From: Actinoplanes sp. L3-i22
GTDB lineage: Bacteria > Actinomycetota > Actinomycetes > Mycobacteriales > Micromonosporaceae
Reading direction: 5' to 3'
Length of the DNA stretch: 64,000 nt
Assembly: GCF_019704555.1 (NCBI RefSeq)
Contig: NZ_AP024745.1
Coordinates: forward strand, 8,688,501-8,752,500
Shown here: positions 8,722 through 17,705 of the stretch, piece by piece
How positions within the stretch are numbered: position 1 is the first letter of the stretch
Layout of the letters: every line of letters starts with the position of its first letter
Made by a program: the position numbers and the translations under genes
Notes under the pieces: generated by a model
What the model saw: only the letters and a program-made list of their open reading frames with translations
Database searches by the model: none
What the model was told of the DNA's origin: nothing

Positions 8722-10361
8722 GATTTTCCGACCTGCGCGGCCCACGCCGACGAGATGTAGCTGAACGATGCCGGCGCCCCGGTGATCCGCTTGTTCAGGA
8801 ACAGCCGGTTGTAGGACTCGGCGAGCGTGATCTGCAGCTTCGCCGGCCCGAAGATCGCCTGCGCGGCCACGAACGCCTGCGCCGACGCGGCCGGGTCGGT
8901 CGCCGACACCGCGGTCACGATGTTCTTGGTGACGTCGGCGTTCTCGTAGTTCGTCCAGTTGAACAGCGCGCCCTTGAGCACGAACCCGGGGGCGTAGTAG
9001 AGCGCGCCGGGCACCTCGAGGTAACCGGTGGTCGCGATGAAGTCGATGCCCTTGCGCAGCGTCGGGTCGTAGAACAGCCCGGAGAACTCGGCCGCCTGCA
9101 GCTGCTTGATCGTCATGTGCAGGCCGATCTGCTCGGCCGCGGCCTGCGCGATCGTCGCGGTCTGCAGCAGCGACTGGTCTCCGGCCGGCAGCGCGATGAC
9201 CAGGTCGGTGCGGCTCGGCGCGGCGTCGGTGACCAGCTGCTTCGCCTTGGCCAGGTCGGCCTTCGAGGTGTCCGGCAGCGCGGCGTACCCGGCGTCGTAG
9301 ACGCTCTTGGCCGGGCTCCCCGACCAGGCCAGCGGCGGGGTGAACGTCTTGAGCGACTCCCCGGCGCCCTTGAGCACGCTGGTCACGAAGCTGGTCTTGT
9401 CGATCGCCAGGTCGAGCGCCTGCCGGATCCGCGGGTCGGCGGCCGGCCCGTCGGCGGCGACCGCGCCGAGGCTGACCGTCTCGGTGCTCGGCCCGAAGTA
9501 CAGCTTGCCGGTCGTCGAACGCTGCAGCGCGGCGATGCTGCCGGCCGGGGCGCCGTAGACGCCGTCCACCTCGCCGGAGAGCAACGCGCTGGTCAGCGTG
9601 CTGCTGTCGGTCAGGAACACGAACTGGAAGCTGGCCGCCTTCGCCGTGCGCTCCGCGTCCCAGTAGGCGTCGTTGCGCTTGAGCGTGATCTTCTGGCCGC
9701 TCTGCCAGGTGTCCAGCCGGAACGGGCCGGTGCACATCAGCCCGCCGGTCGCCGTACCGAAAGCCTGTCCGGTTTTGACCGCGTATTTTTCCTGGATGAT
9801 CGCGCCGGGCACGCCGGCCATGTCCGGCACGAACTGCATGTCCGGCGCGGAGAACTTGACGGTGACCTCGAGCGGGCCGGTCTTGTCGATCGAGCTGACG
9901 TTCGCGTAGACGTGCGCGGCGTAGGACGCCAGCTTCGGGTCCATGTTCCGCTTCAGGCTGTAGACCACGTCCTCGGCGGTCAGCGCCGAGCCGTCCCAGA
10001 ACTTCACGCCGTCGCGCAGGGTGATCACCACGGTGGTGGCGTCCTTCTGGGTGACCGCGCTGGCCAGGCCGGGCGCGGTGGAGAAGTCGGGGTTCAGCCG
10101 GAGCAGGCTCTCGCAGAGGTTGGTCCCGACCGTGTTCGCCGAGTAGTCGCCGGTCCGGGCCGGGTCGAGCGAGGCCGGCTCGCCGGAGGGCAGCGCCCAG
10201 GTCACGGTGTCGACCTCACCGGTGGCCGCCGGGGTGGTCCCGGTCAGCTCGATCCGGGCGGCGGAGTTCGACCCCGAACCCGAGCCGGATCCGCCGCCGC
10301 AGCCGGACATCGCGACGCTCATGGCGACCGCCGACGCCATCAACGCTCTTTTGATGATCAT
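8718..10361 (-). CDS. Extracellular solute-binding lipoprotein, family 5
   Basis: A 547-residue substrate-binding lipoprotein of the importer. The signal peptide ends in a lipobox AMSGC, so Cys20 should be acylated and anchor it outside the membrane. A Gly/Ser linker follows. The family-5 motifs are clear: a SLDPAR segment, FWDGSALTAEDVVYSLKR, and a late LNKRITG region. Family 5 proteins bind peptides, nickel chelates or oligosaccharides. The next locus is a beta-galactosidase, so sugars cannot be excluded. ATG at 10361 follows GGGAGA by 7 bp. It is the first gene of a five-gene operon with a structured leader. Confidence 0.92.
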   Translation of the reverse strand: MIIKRALMASAVAMSVAMSGCGGGSGSGSGSNSAARIELTGTTPAATGEVDTVTWALPSGEPASLDPARTGDYSANTVGTNLCESLLRLNPDFSTAPGLASAVTQKDATTVVITLRDGVKFWDGSALTAEDVVYSLKRNMDPKLASYAAHVYANVSSIDKTGPLEVTVKFSAPDMQFVPDMAGVPGAIIQEKYAVKTGQAFGTATGGLMCTGPFRLDTWQSGQKITLKRNDAYWDAERTAKAASFQFVFLTDSSTLTSALLSGEVDGVYGAPAGSIAALQRSTTGKLYFGPSTETVSLGAVAADGPAADPRIRQALDLAIDKTSFVTSVLKGAGESLKTFTPPLAWSGSPAKSVYDAGYAALPDTSKADLAKAKQLVTDAAPSRTDLVIALPAGDQSLLQTATIAQAAAEQIGLHMTIKQLQAAEFSGLFYDPTLRKGIDFIATTGYLEVPGALYYAPGFVLKGALFNWTNYENADVTKNIVTAVSATDPAASAQAFVAAQAIFGPAKLQITLAESYNRLFLNKRITGAPASFSYISSAWAAQVGKS

Positions 10362-10494
10362 CTAAATATCTCCCTGAACTGGGCGTGAGCTCACGTGAAG
10401 GCACCGGAACACCGCGGGGACCACGCCCGGTGATCTGCGGGCTCACCGGCTGTGGCGACGGTCTCAGAGTCGTCCGCGCCCAGTAAATTGTCAA
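10362..10494 (-). promoter_or_regulatory. Promoter and structured leader of the ABC importer operon
   Basis: On the minus strand TTGACA (10494-10489) is followed after 17 bp by GACTCT, a plausible promoter. The leader of about 95 nt contains CCGGTGA-N9-TCACCGG, a second possible pairing GGGCGTG/CACGCCC that uses part of the first stem, and the palindrome CGTGAGCTCACG. A short frame from a GTG ends in TAG directly before the operon ATG. The competing stems suggest attenuation or a riboswitch, but I recognise no known class. Confidence 0.45.
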
Positions 10495-10580
10495 TCCTGG
10501 AAATCAATCTTTAACGGCTCTGCCAGCAATCCTGCGTTCACCTGGGCGGATCGTTAGGGAGAAGTCCGGCAGAAAAGACG

Positions 10581-10623
10581 AAAAACCCGGCGCCAGTCGC
10601 CGGGGAGCGACTGCCGCCGGGTT
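10581..10623 (-). terminator. Rho-independent terminator of the beta-galactosidase gene
   Basis: On the minus strand AACCCGGCG-G-CAGTCGC pairs with GCGACTG-G-CGCCGGGTT around a 6-base loop, with one mismatch. It is followed by TTTTTCG. It starts 14 bp after the GH42 stop. It is the clearest intrinsic terminator in the window and isolates the importer operon from GH42 read-through. Confidence 0.85.
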
Positions 10624-10636
10624 CCGGCCGGTGCGG

Positions 10637-12610
10637 TCAGCGCGGGATGACCGCCACCCCGTTCGCCGGGAGCAGGCCGTCGACGCCCAGGTCGACCGGC
10701 TCGCCGGTGCGGTTGATCAGGAAACGGTGCCCGTCCCGGACCGCCAACTCGACCCGCCCGCGCAGCTCCGGGGGCAGCTCGCTGGCCACCCCGGCCGGCT
10801 CCAGCAGGCGCGGGAGCAGCGTGGCGAGTCCGGCCGGGGCGAGGCGGGTGGAGACGTACGCCGCGGACCCGGAGCCCACCGCCCGGCGGGTGATCGCCGC
10901 CCGCCCGGCCTGGTCGCCGGTCCGATAGCCGGCGAGGATCTCGGTCGCCGGGTCGGTGACCTCGACGTGGTCGGTCCACAGGGTGCCGGTCGTGTCGTCG
11001 TCCAGCGCCACGCTCACCCCGTCCGGCAGCGGCCCGAACTCCTCGATCCGGATGCCGAGCAGCTCCCGCAGCGCGCCGGGGTATCCGCCCAGCCAGACGT
11101 GGTCGTTCTGGTCCACGATCCCGGAGAAGTAGGTGGTCACCAGGTGCCCGCCGGCGTCCACGAACGCGGCCAGCCGGTCGGCCAGGTAGTCCGGGACGAC
11201 GTGCAGGATCGGCGCGATCACCAGCCGGTGCCGCTCCCAGTTCGACCCGACCGGGACCACGTCGGCGCGGACGCCCAGGTCGAGCAGCGCCGAGTACCAG
11301 TCGAGCGCCTCCTGGTGGTAGCGCAGCCGGTCGGTCGGGTGCGAGTCCTGCTCGGCCACCCACCACGACTCCCAGTCGAAGAGGATCGCCACGTCGGCGG
11401 GCACCCGGGCGGTCCCGGCGACCTCGTGCAGCGCGGCGAGCCGCTTGCCGAGGTCGGTCACTGCGCGAAAGACCGCACTCTGCTCGCCCGCGTGGGGCAG
11501 CATCGCTGAGTGGTACTTCTCCGCTCCGGCCCGCGACTGCCGCCACTGGAAGAAGCAGACCGCGTCGGCGCCGTGGGCGACGTGGGTCAGCGAGTCCCGG
11601 GCCAGCTCACCGGGCTGTTTGGCGAGGTTGACCGGCTGCCAGTTGACCGCGCTGGTGCTGTGCTCCATCAGGAACCAGGGCTGTCCGCCGGCCAGGTTGC
11701 CGGTCAGGTTCGCGGAGAAGGAGAGCTCGTCGCGGGCCTGCGGGCCGGGCGTCACGTAGTGGTCGTTGGCGACGAAGTCGACCTCGCCGGCCCAGGCCGC
11801 GTAGTCCATCCGCTTCACCCCGGGCATGACCATGAAGTTCGTGGTCACCGGGATGGCCGGGGTGAGCTTGCGCAGCACCGCCCGCTCGGCCCGGTAGTGC
11901 TCGCGCAGCGCGTAGTCGGAGAACCGCTGGAAGTCGAGCAGGCAGGCCGGGTTGATCTGGGCGGCGGCCTGCCGGGGCGGGATGATCTGCCCCCAGTCGG
12001 TGTAGCGCTGCGACCAGAAGTCGGTGCCCCAGGCCCGGTTGAGCACGGTCAGCGTGCCGTACCGGTGCCGCAGCCAGTGCCGGAAGGTGGTCGCCGCGTC
12101 CTCGGAGTAGTCGTGGCAGTTGTGCGCGCCGAACTCGTTGCCGACGTGCCAGGCGGCCAGCGCCGGGTGCCCGGCGTAGCGGGTGGCCAGCTCCCGGACC
12201 AGGCGCAGGGCGTGCTCGCGGAAGACCGGCGAGGTGGGTCGCCAGTACTGGCGGCCGCCCGGCCAGACCGTGTTGCCGTGCTGATCGACCAGCAGGATCT
12301 CCGGGTACGCGGTGGTCAGCCACGGCGGCGGCGAGGCGGTCGCGGTGGCCAGGTCGGCCAGGATGCCACCGCCGTGCAGCAGGTCCAGCACCTCGTCCAG
12401 CCAGGCGAAGTCCCACTGCTCCGGGCCGGGCTGCAGGCGGGCCCAGGAGAAAATGCCGACCGAGACGATCGTGACGCCGGCCGCGCGCATCGCCCGTACG
12501 TCGTCGGGCCAGACCTCGCGTGGCCACTGCTCGGGGTTGTAATCGGCGCCGTATTCCAGCCTTGCCTCGCCGGCGCGGCGAAGCCAGCGCCGATTCTCCG
12601 CGATACCCAC
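10637..12610 (-). CDS. Beta-galactosidase, glycoside hydrolase family 42
   Basis: A 657-residue enzyme that hydrolyses beta-galactosides with retention of configuration. The N-terminal (beta/alpha)8 barrel starts with EYGADYNPEQWP, typical of GH42. The acid/base is Glu159 in AAWHVGNEFGAH and the nucleophile is Glu316 in WFLMEHSTSAVNW. The trimerisation domain (about 390-590) and a short C-terminal beta domain follow, matching the normal family length. There is no signal peptide, so it acts in the cytoplasm on imported sugar. The start is a GTG with a weak ribosome site. It is transcribed alone and ends at a strong terminator. Arabino-galacto specificity is possible in this family. Confidence 0.93.
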   Translation of the reverse strand: MGIAENRRWLRRAGEARLEYGADYNPEQWPREVWPDDVRAMRAAGVTIVSVGIFSWARLQPGPEQWDFAWLDEVLDLLHGGGILADLATATASPPPWLTTAYPEILLVDQHGNTVWPGGRQYWRPTSPVFREHALRLVRELATRYAGHPALAAWHVGNEFGAHNCHDYSEDAATTFRHWLRHRYGTLTVLNRAWGTDFWSQRYTDWGQIIPPRQAAAQINPACLLDFQRFSDYALREHYRAERAVLRKLTPAIPVTTNFMVMPGVKRMDYAAWAGEVDFVANDHYVTPGPQARDELSFSANLTGNLAGGQPWFLMEHSTSAVNWQPVNLAKQPGELARDSLTHVAHGADAVCFFQWRQSRAGAEKYHSAMLPHAGEQSAVFRAVTDLGKRLAALHEVAGTARVPADVAILFDWESWWVAEQDSHPTDRLRYHQEALDWYSALLDLGVRADVVPVGSNWERHRLVIAPILHVVPDYLADRLAAFVDAGGHLVTTYFSGIVDQNDHVWLGGYPGALRELLGIRIEEFGPLPDGVSVALDDDTTGTLWTDHVEVTDPATEILAGYRTGDQAGRAAITRRAVGSGSAAYVSTRLAPAGLATLLPRLLEPAGVASELPPELRGRVELAVRDGHRFLINRTGEPVDLGVDGLLPANGVAVIPR

Positions 12611-12720
12611 GAGAGATCACCCTACGGCGAGCACGTCCCTACCAGGAGTTCTCCGGGCGGCCGTGACCCGGCCGATAGTAGCGGCGTGCAGAGCAGCGGA
12701 CCCGAAACCGGTGACGGCGC

Positions 12721-15024
12721 ATGATCGGTCGTTCCACCGGTGGAATCCGCCACCTGTGGTGGATCTACCTGGTAGTGACGTCCGCGCTGGCGGTCGTCTA
12801 CGTCACCGTGCCGTTCAGCGCCGAGACCCGGTGGATCTACGTGGTGGTGAACAGCACCGCGCCGATCGCCACCTGGATCGGCATGCGCGGGCACCTGCCG
12901 CAGCGCCGGGGCGGCTGGCTGGTGATCGGGCTCGGCCTGGCGTTCTCGGCGATCGGCGACGTGATCTTCGCGGCGCACACCGCGGGCGGCAGCGATCCGG
13001 CGTTCCCGTCCGCCGCCGACGTGCTGTACCTGTTCGGCCATCTGACCATCGCCGCCGGCACGGCCATGCTCGCCTCCCGCGCCGGCCGGACCGCCTTCGT
13101 CGACGCCGCGGTGATCCTCTCCCCGCTGGCCAGCCTCGCCTGGATCCTGGTGGTGCAGCCGACGGTGACCGTCGGGGGCAGCCCGGCGGCCCGGTTCTTC
13201 GCGATGTCCGCGCCGGTCAACACGCTGATCGTGGTCTACTGCGCGCTCGCCCTGGCGCTCGGCGTGGAGTTGCGCGCCCCGGGCGTGCGCTGGCTGCTCT
13301 CCGGGCTGGTGGCCTGGTTCGTCTCCGACGCGCTCTACACCCATCAGGGCCTGACCGGGACGTACAGCGAAGGGGGTTTGATCGATCTGGGCTGGATGGC
13401 GATGCCGATCCTGCTCGGCACGGCCGCCCTGCACCCGTCGATGGTCACCACCACGCCCCGCCGCTCGGTGGTCAACGCGCTGACGCTGACCCGGGCCCTG
13501 ATCCTGTTCGGCGCCGCCCTGCTGCTGCCCTGCCTGCACCTGTTCTGGGAGCCGGAGTTCTCGGACACCCCGCTGGTGCTCGGCTCGGCGCTGTCGATGG
13601 CGCTGGTCGCGGTGCGGCTGGCCGGGCCGATCCACGAGCTGTCCTGGCGGGCCGGGCACGACCCGCTGACCGGGCTGGTCAACCGCAGCCTGCTGATGGA
13701 CCGGCTGGCGCTGGCGCTGAGCTCGATGCCGCCCGGCCCGGACGCCCGGGTCGGGCTGCTCTTCTGCGACCTGGACCACTTCAAGGACGTCAACGACAGT
13801 CTCGGCCACGACGCCGGCGACCAGCTGCTGATGGAGATCAGCGACCGGTTGCGGACCGCGGTCCGGGACTCCGACGTGGTGTGCCGGCTGGGCGGCGACG
13901 AGTTCGTCATCCTGATGCCGGACACCACCGAGGAGCAGGCCACCGAGATCGCCGGCCGGGTCGCCGACGAGCTCGGCCAGCCGATGCGGCTCTCCGACGG
14001 CACCGAGTTCTTCGCGTCGCTGTCGGTCGGGCTGCGCACCACCGGCGATCCCGAGGCCGACCCGGACGCCCTGGTCCAGGACGCGGACACGGCGATGTAC
14101 CAGGCCAAGGCGGCCGGCCGGGGCCGGATGGTGCGCTTCGACGCGGAGATCCGGGCGGAGGCGGCGCAGCGGCTGCGGCTGGACGCCGACCTGCGCCGCG
14201 CGCTGACCCACCCGGGCGAGCTGTTCTGCGTCTACCAGCCGGTGTTCCGGGTCGACGACGGCCGGCTGAGCTCGGTCGAGGCCCTGGTCCGCTGGGAACA
14301 CCCGGCCGACGGGGTGCTGCCGCCGGTCGTCTTCGTGCCGATCGCCGAGGCCGCCGGCACGATCGCGCAGGTGTTCGTGGTGGTGCTGGAACAGTCCCTG
14401 ACCGAGCAGCGCGGCTGGTTCGACCGGACCGGCCGGTGGATCCCGGTCGCGGTGAACCTGTCGCCGCGCCAGCTCGACGGGTCCACCGCCCGGCTGGTGC
14501 TGAGCGCGCTGGAGCGGGCCGGCACCCCGCCGGACATGCTCACCCTGGAACTGACCGAGACCGGCATGGCCGAGCCGGAGACCGTCGAGGGCGCGCTCGG
14601 GCCGCTGCGCCGGGCCGGGGTGAAGATCGCCGTCGACGACTTCGGCACCGGGTACTCGTCGATGGCCCGGGTGGCCGACCACGGCTGGGACATCGTCAAG
14701 ATCGACCGGGCCTTCGTCGCCGGCATCCACCGGGACCAGGCCCGTACCTCGCTGGCCGACGCGATGGTGAAGATGGCCCACGCCCTCGGCATGGTGACCG
14801 TCGCCGAGGGCGTCGACAACGCCGCCGACCTGCAGGTCCTCGCGCGCCTGGGCTGCGAGTACGCCCAGGGTTACCTGCTCTCCCACCCGGTCAGCGCGGA
14901 CGGCATCCTGGAGCTGGCCGAGGTCGAGCCGCGCGAGTCGGTGGAGCTAGGCACCGGCCGCGTCGAGCCGGGCGAGCTGGCCGGCGTCGAGCTTGACGTC
15001 GAGGGCCGGGAGCAGGTCGTCTAG
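12721..15024 (+). CDS. Membrane GGDEF-EAL cyclic-di-GMP enzyme
   Basis: A 767-residue protein expected to make and/or degrade c-di-GMP at the membrane. Residues about 12-300 hold eight or nine membrane helices forming a sensor module. The GGDEF domain (about 312-470) has intact GGDEF (about 391-395) and an inhibitory I-site RDSD five residues earlier. The EAL domain (about 485-735) has EALVRW, VNLSPRQL, LELTETG, the DDFGTGYSS loop, DIVKIDR and a late AEGV. All main catalytic residues are therefore present, so both activities are possible. Its last 78 bp overlap the end of the opposing aldo/keto reductase gene. The tail after about 745 is non-conserved. Confidence 0.93.
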   Translation: MIGRSTGGIRHLWWIYLVVTSALAVVYVTVPFSAETRWIYVVVNSTAPIATWIGMRGHLPQRRGGWLVIGLGLAFSAIGDVIFAAHTAGGSDPAFPSAADVLYLFGHLTIAAGTAMLASRAGRTAFVDAAVILSPLASLAWILVVQPTVTVGGSPAARFFAMSAPVNTLIVVYCALALALGVELRAPGVRWLLSGLVAWFVSDALYTHQGLTGTYSEGGLIDLGWMAMPILLGTAALHPSMVTTTPRRSVVNALTLTRALILFGAALLLPCLHLFWEPEFSDTPLVLGSALSMALVAVRLAGPIHELSWRAGHDPLTGLVNRSLLMDRLALALSSMPPGPDARVGLLFCDLDHFKDVNDSLGHDAGDQLLMEISDRLRTAVRDSDVVCRLGGDEFVILMPDTTEEQATEIAGRVADELGQPMRLSDGTEFFASLSVGLRTTGDPEADPDALVQDADTAMYQAKAAGRGRMVRFDAEIRAEAAQRLRLDADLRRALTHPGELFCVYQPVFRVDDGRLSSVEALVRWEHPADGVLPPVVFVPIAEAAGTIAQVFVVVLEQSLTEQRGWFDRTGRWIPVAVNLSPRQLDGSTARLVLSALERAGTPPDMLTLELTETGMAEPETVEGALGPLRRAGVKIAVDDFGTGYSSMARVADHGWDIVKIDRAFVAGIHRDQARTSLADAMVKMAHALGMVTVAEGVDNAADLQVLARLGCEYAQGYLLSHPVSADGILELAEVEPRESVELGTGRVEPGELAGVELDVEGREQVV

Positions 15025-15954
15025 CTGCGCCGGGGTCTTCGGCCCGATCAGCGGGAGCACCGACGGCGCGGTCTGGTACCGCAGCCAGGCCAGCACCGTG
15101 CGATTCGGCGTAGAACCAACTTCCAGAGCGATTTCCTTGAGTACGGCGATTCGCGCGTCCGCGTCCGGCCCGGTGTAGTTGTCCAGCGCCCAGAGCCCGG
15201 TCCGCTCGGCCGCCGGGTTGTCGTAGACGCCCTTGAGGATCGGCGAGTACGCGACCAGCTGCAGGTCCCGATGCCCGGCCAGATAGTCCAGCTGCTCCAC
15301 CCCGACGATCGACGCGGACGTGTTGCCGGCCTTGGCCCGCAGGTAGGAGTGCTGCTGCTGGACCGCGACCGGGGCGGCCCAGCCGTACCTGTCGCACAGC
15401 TGCCGGATCGCCTCCAGCCGCCAGGTCCGCACGTTGGACCAGCCCAGGTAGCGCGTCTTGCCGGCCTTGACCAGCCCGTCGAGCGCCGCCAGCGTCTCCT
15501 CCAGCGGCGTGTCCAGGTCGTCGACGTGCACGTAGTAGAGGTCGACGTGGTCGGTGCCGAGCCGCTTGAGGCTGGCGTCCAGCGCGTGCCGCACGGTGTC
15601 CGCCCCGGCCCCGGCGAAGGTGCGCCGGGCCAGCTCCCAGTTCGCGCCGCCGTCGGCGGTCCAGAGCTCGTCCGAGTACGCCGGCAGGGCGGTCCCCTTC
15701 GTCGCGAGGAAGACCTGGTCCCGGCGTCCGCGCAGGTAGCGGCCCAGCAACTGCTCGCTCTCGCCGCCGCGGCTGCCCGGGTGCGCCCACCACTCGTAGC
15801 AGTCGGCGGTGTCCAGGAACGTGCCGCCGGCGCCGCGGAAGCGGTCCAGGATGCGGATCGCGTCGGGCTCGCTCGTGGCGCCGCCCATCTGCATGGTGCC
15901 GAGGGCGAGCGCGCTGACCTGTGTGCCGGTCCGGCCCAGTTCGATCATTTCCAT
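14947..15954 (-). CDS. Aldo/keto reductase
   Basis: A 335-residue NADPH-dependent oxidoreductase of a carbonyl group. The TIM barrel has the catalytic Asp and Tyr in FLDTADCYEWW, Lys in FLATKG, and His in YYVHVDDL. The C-terminal cofactor region reads SVLPLIGPKTPAQL. ATG at 15954 gives MEMIELG; a second ATG is two codons later. The longer upstream frame overlaps the MFS promoter and gene and is rejected. Its promoter is a MerR-type site with the -10 only 7 bp before the ATG, so the mRNA is probably leaderless. Its 3' end overlaps the GGDEF-EAL gene by 78 bp, tail to tail. Confidence 0.9.
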   Translation of the reverse strand: MEMIELGRTGTQVSALALGTMQMGGATSEPDAIRILDRFRGAGGTFLDTADCYEWWAHPGSRGGESEQLLGRYLRGRRDQVFLATKGTALPAYSDELWTADGGANWELARRTFAGAGADTVRHALDASLKRLGTDHVDLYYVHVDDLDTPLEETLAALDGLVKAGKTRYLGWSNVRTWRLEAIRQLCDRYGWAAPVAVQQQHSYLRAKAGNTSASIVGVEQLDYLAGHRDLQLVAYSPILKGVYDNPAAERTGLWALDNYTGPDADARIAVLKEIALEVGSTPNRTVLAWLRYQTAPSVLPLIGPKTPAQLDDLLPALDVKLDAGQLARLDAAGA

Positions 15955-15961
15955 GCCATCG

Positions 15962-15992
15962 ACGCTAGGGGCTGGAGCGCGCTCCAGGTCAA
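15962..15992 (-). promoter_or_regulatory. MerR-type promoter with 19-bp spacer
   Basis: Reading the minus strand, TTGACC (-35, 15992-15987) and TAGCGT (-10, 15967-15962) are separated by exactly 19 bp. The spacer is filled by the perfect 16-bp palindrome CTGGAGCGCGCTCCAG (15972-15987, overlapping the -35 by one base). This is the hallmark of promoters untwisted by MerR-family activators. No merR gene is in the window, so the regulator acts in trans. Confidence 0.75.
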
Positions 15993-16018
15993 CCGTCCGA
16001 GTGATGGAACACACTTTC

Positions 16019-16101
16019 GATACGAGAGCGTTCCGTTTCCTAACCCCGGGGACTACTGTCCGATATTGAGATACGAGACAGTTCCGTTTCAAAACCCGGG
16101 G
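16019..16101. promoter_or_regulatory. Two tandem operator copies before the MFS gene
   Basis: GATACGAGAGCGTTCCGTTT (from 16019) and GATACGAGACAGTTCCGTTT (from 16070) are near-identical and 51 bp apart. Each is followed by a CCCGGGGA segment. Each is an imperfect palindrome (GATACGA against its complement TTCCGTTTC). They probably bind the TetR encoded after the pump. The second copy ends 10 bp before the MFS start. Confidence 0.65.
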
Positions 16102-16111
16102 AGAACGCCGG

Positions 16112-17692
16112 ATGAACGACACCCAAGCACCATCCCAGACCGGGCATCCCCGACGCTGGGCCATCCTCGGCGTGCTGGTCATCAGCCTGCTCGTGGTGGT
16201 TCTCGACAACACCGTGCTGAACGTGGCGCTGCGCATCATCGCAGACCCGCAGCACGGGCTCGGCGCCACTCAGAGTGAGCTCGAGTGGGCCATCAATTCG
16301 TACACCCTGGTCTTCGCCGGCCTGCTCTTCACCGCCGGCATCCTGGCCGACCGGCTCGGCCGCCGGATCACGCTGGTCGTCGGCCTGTCGCTGTTCGGCA
16401 TCGCGTCGCTGGTCTCGGCGTACGCGAACAGTCCCGACCAGCTGATCGCGGCCCGCGCGCTGATGGGCCTGGGGGCCGCGGCGGTCATGCCGGCCACCCT
16501 GTCGATCATCGCCAACGTCTTCGAGCCGAAGGAGCGCGGTCGCGCCATCGGCGTCTGGGCCGGCGCGGTCGGCCTGGCCGTCGCCCTCGGTCCGATCCTG
16601 GGCGGCTTCCTGCTCGAGCACTTCTGGTGGGGCTCGGTCTTCCTGATCAACGTCCCGATCGTGATCGTCGGCGTCTCGCTGGTCTTCCTGCTGGTGCCGG
16701 AGTCACGTGACCCGAAGCCGAACCGGATCGACGTGCCCGGCGTGCTGCTCTCCATCGTCGGCCTGACCCTGCTGACCTACGGCGTGATCAAGGGCGGTGA
16801 GGACGGCTTCGGTGACGTCCTGGCCTGGGGCCCGCTCGCCGGCGGCGTCCTGGTCCTGGTCGGCTTCGTCCTCTACGAGCGGTCCATCGAGTTCCCCTCG
16901 CTGGACGTGAAGCTCTTCAACAACCGCCAGTTCTCCGCCTCGACCGGCATGATCGGCCTGGTCTTCTTCGCGGCCATGGGCTCGATGTTCTTCGGCGCGT
17001 TCTACCTCCAGCTGGTCCGTGGCTACGGTCCGCTCGCCTCCGGCGCGCTGTTCGTCCCGTTCGCGGTCGGCCAGATGGTCTTCGCCCCGATCAGCTCGAA
17101 CATGGTGAAGAAGTTCGGTCCGAAGGTGGTCAGCACGGTCGGCCTGCTGCTGGTCGCGCTCGGCCTGAGCACCTGGCTGCTGATCGGCGCGACGACCCCG
17201 ATCGTCGTGGTCGCGGTCGCGTTCTTCCTGATGGGCGTCGGCATGGCGAACGTGATGCCGCCGGCCACCGAGTCGATCATGGCGGCGCTCCCCCGGGAGA
17301 AGGCCGGCGTCGGCTCCGCGGTCAGCAACACCATCCGGCAGCTCGGCGGCGCCCTGGGCGTCGCGGTGCTGGGCGCGGTCCTCTCCTCGGTCTACCGCGA
17401 CAACCTGGGCTCGGCCACCGACGGCCTGCCCGGTGCGGCGGCCGACGCGGCCCGCGAGTCCATCTCCGGCGCCTACGCGGTGGCCGCCCAGGCCGGTCCG
17501 GCCGGGGCGAACCTGATCCACACCGCGAACGAGTCGTACGTCACCGCGATGCACTGGGCGGCCGGTGGCTCCCTGATCTTCGCGCTGCTCGGCGCTCTGG
17601 TCGCGGCGCTCTTCCTGCCGGGCAAGCGGACCGAAGGCCCGCACAGCCCGGTGCTCGCCGAAGAGCAGGGCGTGGCCCTGGTCGAGGCGTAA
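16112..17692 (+). CDS. MFS drug efflux transporter, DHA2 (14-TM) family
   Basis: A 526-residue proton-coupled exporter of the EmrB/QacA type. Fourteen membrane segments can be counted. The family motif A region (GILADRLGRRITLVVGL) follows TM2. The antiporter motif C-like segment (GLAVALGPILGGFLLEHFWW) lies in TM5. DNTVLNVAL in TM1 matches motif D1 of DHA2 pumps. The ATG follows GGGGAGAACGCCGG. The TetR gene starts 13 bp after the stop, so the pair is an operon in which the pump is likely repressed by its own downstream regulator. The exported compound is unknown. Confidence 0.92.
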   Translation: MNDTQAPSQTGHPRRWAILGVLVISLLVVVLDNTVLNVALRIIADPQHGLGATQSELEWAINSYTLVFAGLLFTAGILADRLGRRITLVVGLSLFGIASLVSAYANSPDQLIAARALMGLGAAAVMPATLSIIANVFEPKERGRAIGVWAGAVGLAVALGPILGGFLLEHFWWGSVFLINVPIVIVGVSLVFLLVPESRDPKPNRIDVPGVLLSIVGLTLLTYGVIKGGEDGFGDVLAWGPLAGGVLVLVGFVLYERSIEFPSLDVKLFNNRQFSASTGMIGLVFFAAMGSMFFGAFYLQLVRGYGPLASGALFVPFAVGQMVFAPISSNMVKKFGPKVVSTVGLLLVALGLSTWLLIGATTPIVVVAVAFFLMGVGMANVMPPATESIMAALPREKAGVGSAVSNTIRQLGGALGVAVLGAVLSSVYRDNLGSATDGLPGAAADAARESISGAYAVAAQAGPAGANLIHTANESYVTAMHWAAGGSLIFALLGALVAALFLPGKRTEGPHSPVLAEEQGVALVEA

Positions 17693-17705
17693 CTCAGCAG
17701 TAACA

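Noticed and set aside
10362..10494. TPP or SAM riboswitch
   Set aside because: A CTGAGA occurs near the promoter, but the conserved cores of those classes are absent.
12622..14886. 754-codon minus-strand frame under the GGDEF-EAL gene
   Set aside because: His/Arg/Gly/Asp shadow composition; the plus strand encodes intact GGDEF and EAL motifs.
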